Source of the DNA: JAGBWK01 sp964490275
GTDB lineage: Bacteria; Bacteroidota; Bacteroidia; Bacteroidales; Muribaculaceae
Reading direction: 5' to 3'
Length of the DNA stretch: 9,121 nucleotides
NCBI GenBank assembly: GCA_964490275.1
Contig: CAZBBL010000081.1
Location: 1 to 9,121, forward strand
In this document: one piece after another, positions 5,195 to 9,121 of the stretch
Layout: every line of letters starts with the position of its first letter
Position numbering within the stretch: position 1 is the stretch's first letter
Notes under the pieces: model-generated
The model's database searches: none
What the model was told of the DNA's origin: nothing
Seen by the model: the letters and a program-made list of their open reading frames with translations, nothing else
Position numbers and translations under genes: made by a program

Positions 5195-7879
5195 TTATTG
5201 ATCTACGTGCTTATACCTCGTAGAGGAAACCGCCGCGTCCCAATCAACATATATAATTGGTGTATAGATATATTTGAGGGCTTTTATATGTCCACTCTTT
5301 ATCATGTTTAAAACAGCCGCTGCCTCATTATTGCCGGCATTGGCTGCTTCAACTAATGAAGTTTCGGCTTGGCTTAACATTTCATCATCAACAGATTCAG
5401 GCGCATAGCGACCGGTAAAGACACGACCTTCAGAGCCTCTGATATGATTTTTAAGGATAATGTATGACTGTATAACCGACGCTGAAGTCTTGTCAACGGC
5501 GAAAAGTTTATCAAGCCAATTATCGCGTTTTTCTTCGTTTCGGCGTATAATATCTCCGACTTCATACATCACAACAAGACTTCGAATAGCATATTCGTCA
5601 CCTGCCTCTGCGGCTTTTATAAGGTAAGACTCTCCTTTGTCATTATCTTCTTTACGGAAATAGTATGATGCCATTCCGAGCAATGCCTTAGGTTCGTTAT
5701 TCTCCATAGCTTTTTCAAACCAACTCAGCGCCATTTTATCATCTTTAGGAGTGCCGTTCCCATCCAGATAGCTCCATCCAAGCATGACATAAGAGGCGGA
5801 TATACCGGCCTTGGCAGCAATTCCAAATAGCTTAAAGGCTCTATCATAATCCTTGGCTCTGTACAATTCCATAGCCTTGTTATGTGTTTTGACATATTCA
5901 TTATGCTCAAGAACTGCTTCACTTTTCTTACATCTCTTCATCGCATTCAACGCGTCATCTTCCCCATCCGTATATGCTGTGTAATAGCACTTATAAGCCT
6001 TGTCCAAATCCCTATCGACACCATTACCAATCTCATAGATATGGCCCAAATTCATCATACAACGAATATCACCGGAGTCATATCCTTTCTGAAAACATGT
6101 AATTGCCTTATCAATATCATACTTATGACTTTTTTTGTTTGAATAACACAAACCCATAATCTGATACGCGTTAGTTTGGTCATTATTCGCTGCTATTGTC
6201 GACACTTCCAATGCTTTATCAAAATCGACAGTCGTTCCGTATCCGTTGTAGTAGCACCAGCCCAAACCTAAGGCTGAATTGTAATACTGATTTTCTTCCC
6301 AATTCTTTTTAAAGGTGACGAATGCCTTCTCATAGTTACGAGCCATCGTCATATCGCCTTTGTAATAACTCCATCCAATTATATTGTATAAGTTACCCTT
6401 TATTTGCTCGCCTTCATTTGGGTGTTCATCAAGATACATCTCGGCACAAGCAACAGCCTTACTATAATTCTTTGCAGTACCCCGCCCGGAGAAATAATAT
6501 AGCGAGAGCGGATTACAAGCGTCAATTACACCCAACTCTTTAGATTTTAGGTAGTGTTCATACGCTTTTTCTCTATACAAACTCACGTTATTATTATCGG
6601 ATTTATAACTCAGATTATTATAGCACACGCCAATCTTGAAATATATTGCGCCCACTCTTAAATCTGTATACTCATCGTCATTGACATAATTCTTGTAATA
6701 CTCATCCAACCACATATCTCCCCAATATATAGCTTGGAGATAATCTATATGAATATACGCATGAAGAAGCAACGAATAAACATTCATAACGTCTATTTCC
6801 TCATCATTATGCTCTCGATTAAAAAGTTCTAATGATTTGACAAGATATTTTGCAGCGAGCTCATAGTCCAACGGCTTTCGTGTCGCATATATCTCTCCAA
6901 GTATTGACATCGCTATTGGAGAGTTTTCATACTTTTTTCTTTTTAGCAGTCTCACTGCATCCGACAATCTATCAAGATGTATAAGCCTGTCCGTCACACT
7001 CATTAATTTAGAGGTATCCAGAGTGTTATTATCATCAAGAGCTCCGGAATCTCTGAGTTTGTCCAATAATGATATATATCTATCATCAATTAAACTATAA
7101 AGGCATTTCTCCGCTATCCAATCACCGGCATCAGCACCTTTCCGATACCAATATATCGCCTTATCATAGTCTATCCCAATTTCGTTGCCATAGTCACCTT
7201 GATATAGATGACCGAGCTGTAACGGAGCTCCCGGTACGCCTTGCTCTGCTGATTTTAACAACCAATTTTCAGCTTCTTTAAGATTACGCTCTCCAGTGTA
7301 ACTATCAAGATACCACATACCCAAATTAAATTGCGCCGACGCATCGCCACTCTCAGCACCACTAAGCAGCTCAGTCTTGACATCAGAATATTGTCCGCCA
7401 TTAGCGCTTTTACAGAACGCCAGTAGACTATATGCTTCTTGATATCCGTGGTTAACAGCTCTTTGAGCCCATTTTTCAGCTTCAACCAAATCTTGTTTAA
7501 CAGCGGTGGCCGTATAATAGCAATTGCCAATTAAATACTCAGCCTTGCCATAATTTTGAGCAGCGGCTTGTTGAAAGAGTTCAAAACCCTTCGACAAGTT
7601 GCGACGCACTCCCTGTCTTTCAAGATAACACTGGCCCAAACGACATTGAGCCTCAGCGTAACCTTGCTCAGCCGCCAAACTGAAAAGCTCGGCAGCTTTG
7701 ACATAATCTTGCTCTACACCAGCCCCGTCTAAATAGCATATTCCTAAGTTGGTCTGAGCCTCCGGATTTGACGAATTAGACAAAGTGACCAACTCTTTGC
7801 AATATTTAGTCGGTATAGTTTGAGCTGACACTGCGAAAGCACAAATTAAAGACGCAGTGACAATGTGAAGAATGCGCAT
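5195..7879 (-). CDS. Large secreted Sel1-like repeat (SLR) protein
   Basis: An 894-residue protein. MRILHIVTASLICAFAVSAQ (1-20) is a Sec signal peptide with cleavage near Ala19/Gln20, so it is probably periplasmic. The rest is built from about 16 Sel1/TPR-type helical hairpins of 35-37 residues with the pattern A..LG..Y..G.GV..D..KA..W...AA..G. Clear units start near 40, 76, 112, 181, 217, 453, 494, 534, 569, 605, 695 and 731; residues 254-450 are degenerate and closer to plain TPRs. No enzymatic domain or membrane anchor is seen. Sel1 arrays are scaffolds for protein-protein contacts; the partner is unknown. The final ~75 residues leave the repeat pattern. The central part looks more AT-rich than the ends, suggesting mosaic growth. 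Divergently paired with the gene at 8013. Confidence 0.9.
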   Translation of the reverse strand: MRILHIVTASLICAFAVSAQTIPTKYCKELVTLSNSSNPEAQTNLGICYLDGAGVEQDYVKAAELFSLAAEQGYAEAQCRLGQCYLERQGVRRNLSKGFELFQQAAAQNYGKAEYLIGNCYYTATAVKQDLVEAEKWAQRAVNHGYQEAYSLLAFCKSANGGQYSDVKTELLSGAESGDASAQFNLGMWYLDSYTGERNLKEAENWLLKSAEQGVPGAPLQLGHLYQGDYGNEIGIDYDKAIYWYRKGADAGDWIAEKCLYSLIDDRYISLLDKLRDSGALDDNNTLDTSKLMSVTDRLIHLDRLSDAVRLLKRKKYENSPIAMSILGEIYATRKPLDYELAAKYLVKSLELFNREHNDEEIDVMNVYSLLLHAYIHIDYLQAIYWGDMWLDEYYKNYVNDDEYTDLRVGAIYFKIGVCYNNLSYKSDNNNVSLYREKAYEHYLKSKELGVIDACNPLSLYYFSGRGTAKNYSKAVACAEMYLDEHPNEGEQIKGNLYNIIGWSYYKGDMTMARNYEKAFVTFKKNWEENQYYNSALGLGWCYYNGYGTTVDFDKALEVSTIAANNDQTNAYQIMGLCYSNKKSHKYDIDKAITCFQKGYDSGDIRCMMNLGHIYEIGNGVDRDLDKAYKCYYTAYTDGEDDALNAMKRCKKSEAVLEHNEYVKTHNKAMELYRAKDYDRAFKLFGIAAKAGISASYVMLGWSYLDGNGTPKDDKMALSWFEKAMENNEPKALLGMASYYFRKEDNDKGESYLIKAAEAGDEYAIRSLVVMYEVGDIIRRNEEKRDNWLDKLFAVDKTSASVIQSYIILKNHIRGSEGRVFTGRYAPESVDDEMLSQAETSLVEAANAGNNEAAAVLNMIKSGHIKALKYIYTPIIYVDWDAAVSSTRYKHVDQ

Positions 7880-7919
7880 GAAATTAAAAATTAATGTGAG
7901 AAAAAAATGGCTTATTGAT

Positions 7920-7933
7920 ATTCGCTTGCGAAT
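7920..7933. repeat. Small palindrome over the -33 region
   Basis: ATTCGC (7920-7925) and GCGAAT (7928-7933) flank TT. The TTG -33 element of the plus-strand promoter (7926-7928) lies in its centre, so it could be an operator, or a short hairpin in the leader of the minus-strand transcript. It could also be chance. Confidence 0.3.
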
Positions 7934-7956
7934 TTAATTAGGTTATCTTAAATTTG
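7926..7956 (+). promoter_or_regulatory. Promoter of the SH3-like secreted protein gene
   Basis: TTG (7926-7928) and an exact -7 element TAAATTTG (7949-7956) are separated by 20 bases, the expected Bacteroidetes spacing. Transcription would begin near 7961, leaving a leader of about 50 bases before the ATG at 8013. Confidence 0.65.
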
Positions 7957-7964
7957 CAAAAATA
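7957..7964 (-). promoter_or_regulatory. -7 element of the Sel1-repeat gene
   Basis: On the minus strand TATTTTTG fits TAnnTTTG exactly and lies about 78 bases before the ATG at 7879. It directly abuts the -7 element of the opposite promoter (7949-7956). No TTG is present at the usual -33 distance; the nearest is 28 bases away (7993-7996), so the element may be weak or need an activator. Confidence 0.45.
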
Positions 7965-8012
7965 TAAATATTATTTATCTATCATTTATCACCAAACATC
8001 AACCATCAAAAC

Positions 8013-8741
8013 ATGAAGAAACTGCTTCTAATTCTATTTTTTGCAATGGGAATATTGGTATCTTCAGCGAGAGCACCATTCCCATTCAATGTAAAAGCAC
8101 CGTCTTGGACAAAAATCTCAGTGCCATCTTTGAGGGCCAAGAAAAATGTAACGGTCTACAAACAACCGTCAGTCAATTCCGCTAAACTCTATTACATGCC
8201 CGACGAAGGCGATATGGGCAATGACTACCAATGGCGCACCACACCGAAGCGTGGTTGGTATGTGTATGACTTCCAAGAATCACGCCCTGTGCTGGAAGAA
8301 AAGGCCGGCTTTTATAAAGTTTATGCCGGCTATGATGAAGGTTGGATAAAATCATCCGACTGCGATGTTACAGATTTCGAACCTATTGAACAGAGTATGC
8401 TGGATTCCTACTCCTACAAACTATTCACAACAGGATTATGCTCGGGATATTGTGTCGTTTGGAATTGCGACGAACTGAATGGCATCATCAGCTTTGAAAT
8501 CGGCAAGAAAATAGGAAACTTCATAGTCCTTAAATATTCAGCAAGCTATTTTGAAGTAGTGGAAAACACAAATGTCTCATTCAAGAATACTTCATTCGAC
8601 AATTTTTCACTCGAAACGCTAACTGATAGTGATTTTGTTCAAATCTTAGAGGTCGCCAACGCCTATGAAGGAACCATCGGCGTGATTTATGCAATCGACG
8701 ATTCTGTCGAAATCCTCTACAACATCCCCGTCGCAAATTAA
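8013..8741 (+). CDS. Secreted hypothetical protein with SH3-like region
   Basis: A 242-residue exported protein I cannot assign to a named family. Residues 1-21 form a signal peptide (KK start, hydrophobic LLLILFFAMGILV, ARA cleavage site). Residues ~45-119 resemble a bacterial SH3 (SH3b) domain: NVTVYKQPSVNSAKL at the start (the usual 'vN.R..ps..s..l' strand), a WYVYDF strand, and FYKVYAGYDEGWIKSSDCDV at the end (the usual 'W.kV...g..GWV....l'). The C-terminal ~110 residues are beta-rich, with three cysteines (143, 147, 152) that with Cys117 could form disulphides; no catalytic motif is seen. SH3b domains often bind peptidoglycan peptides, which would place it in the periplasm, but this is inference. 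It is divergent from the Sel1-repeat gene with overlapping promoters. The AT-rich composition matches the Sel1 gene more than the core genes to the left. Confidence 0.8.
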   Translation: MKKLLLILFFAMGILVSSARAPFPFNVKAPSWTKISVPSLRAKKNVTVYKQPSVNSAKLYYMPDEGDMGNDYQWRTTPKRGWYVYDFQESRPVLEEKAGFYKVYAGYDEGWIKSSDCDVTDFEPIEQSMLDSYSYKLFTTGLCSGYCVVWNCDELNGIISFEIGKKIGNFIVLKYSASYFEVVENTNVSFKNTSFDNFSLETLTDSDFVQILEVANAYEGTIGVIYAIDDSVEILYNIPVAN

Positions 8742-8749
8742 GGACTTCT

Positions 8750-8795
8750 CCCCCAAAATAAGCATTAACGTCACTTATGCGTTAACTTTTGTGGG
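8750..8795 (+). terminator. Imperfect hairpin after the SH3-like gene, possible terminator
   Basis: CCCCCAAAA (8750-8758) can pair with TTTTGTGGG (8787-8795) with one mismatch, and TTAACG (8765-8770) with CGTTAA (8780-8785) inside it, separated by an asymmetric internal loop. It begins nine bases after the stop. There is no T-run behind it, so efficient intrinsic termination is doubtful. Confidence 0.4.
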
Positions 8796-8946
8796 AAAAC
8801 AAACTCTAAGTTTAGGATATTCACACAATGTGCCTGAATAATTGCAAAACTGTTACATTTTAAGATTTAGTTTTTATATAGCTTTTAAATTTTAACATAG
8901 TTTTACTATTGTTTCGAAAATTAACAAAAGTATCTTAAATACTGAC

Positions 8947-8973
8947 AATCTGTAACTTACAGATTATTGTAAG
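8947..8973. repeat. 19-base palindrome with a competing second hairpin
   Basis: AATCTGTAA (8947-8955) and TTACAGATT (8957-8965) are perfect 9-base arms around a single C. The right arm overlaps CTTACA (8956-8961), which can instead pair with TGTAAG (8968-8973) across a 6-base loop. As DNA it could bind a dimeric protein; as RNA only one of the two hairpins could form at a time. Confidence 0.55.
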
Positions 8974-9018
8974 CTAAAATGCAGCGAAGTTATAGCAAAA
9001 ACATGTTAGAAAACATAT

Positions 9019-9084
9019 AAAAAGATTTGTTTTAGCGCAGTAAAAGGTTGACATTTGCATCACAAACCTAAAACAATCTTTTTT
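9019..9084. repeat. Long inverted repeat with terminal T-run
   Basis: AAAAAGATTTGTTTTAG (9019-9035) and CTAAAACAATCTTTTT (9068-9083) are inverted repeats of 16 pairs with a single bulged T, around a 32-base spacer. The right arm runs into six T residues. Inside, AGGTT (9045-9049) could pair with AACCT (9065-9069), which would compete with the last bases of the long stem. It may be a terminator- or attenuator-like structure, or the ends of a very small element. Confidence 0.5.
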
Positions 9085-9121
9085 ACCTTAGAAATTGTAC
9101 CTATTCGAAACCATAACAAGG

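Larger units (their letters stand above)
8742..9121. other. Gene-free AT-rich tail with several inverted repeats
   Basis: No credible protein gene is found on either strand; the few ATG-started frames are a dozen codons long. The stretch holds the possible terminator at 8750-8795, an interrupted dyad TATTCA/TGAATA (8818-8823, 8835-8840), a 19-base palindrome (8947-8965), a 5-bp hairpin ATGTT/AACAT (9003-9016) and a long inverted repeat (9019-9084). It may be the regulatory leader of a gene outside the window or hold a small RNA. I recognise no known RNA family and see no tRNA. Exact -7 matches on the minus strand (8925-8932, 9063-9070) lack -33 partners. Confidence 0.6.

Noticed and set aside
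8818..8840. Near DnaA-box (ATATTCACA) and interrupted dyad, considered as a replication origin
   Set aside because: There is only one imperfect box and no cluster, and no dnaA, dnaN or similar gene is nearby.
9019..9084. Inverted repeat considered as the ends of an insertion sequence or an invertible promoter
   Set aside because: The 32-base spacer is too short for either, no transposase or invertase gene is present, and no flanking target duplication is seen.
8742..9121. CRISPR array or tRNA in the gene-free tail
   Set aside because: There are no regularly spaced direct repeats and no cloverleaf with a TTCGANTC arm; TTCGAA near 9104 stands alone.

Overview
The window looks like chromosomal DNA of a gut-type Bacteroidales bacterium, plausibly Muribaculaceae-like, though that family call is weak. 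The evidence is the close match of PyrB, CstA and LpxH to the Bacteroidales forms as I recall them, promoters of the Bacteroidetes type (TAnnTTTG -7 elements), little Shine-Dalgarno sequence, and several secreted proteins with Sec signal peptides. It is mostly ordinary core genome with a less ordinary accessory part on the right.

Layout. Positions 1-54 appear foreign: they read as 18 plus-strand codons that all end in G or C, and they interrupt the 3' end of pyrB (minus strand, to 862), which lacks its last ~35-40 codons. This is most simply an assembly or contig-edge chimera. Divergent from pyrB is cstA (1088-2530), followed 21 bp later by a small helical protein of unknown function (2552-3178), probably in the same transcript. 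A perfect 13-bp hairpin (3201-3240) ends that unit and the convergent outer-membrane beta-barrel gene (3259-3912, minus). Next, on the plus strand, come a MIP18/DUF59 iron-sulfur assembly protein (4056-4376) and lpxH (4435-5193), which has to start at TTG. lpxH ends one base from the stop codon of a convergent gene for a very large secreted Sel1-repeat protein (5195-7879, minus). Divergent from that is a secreted protein with an SH3-like region (8013-8741). The -7 elements of these last two genes abut head to head. The last 380 bases hold no gene but are AT-rich and contain several inverted repeats, one preceded by a 13-codon mini-ORF.

Functions. PyrB makes carbamoyl-aspartate for pyrimidines, CstA takes up pyruvate or peptides, the DUF59 protein serves Fe-S cluster assembly, and LpxH makes lipid X for lipid A. 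The beta-barrel, Sel1 and SH3-like proteins are exported envelope proteins without a firm assignment. I see no CRISPR array, transposase, integrase, toxin-antitoxin pair, tRNA or rRNA. I cannot demonstrate a new system. The best candidates for closer study are the Sel1/SH3-like divergent pair with mutually exclusive promoters and the structured gene-free tail.
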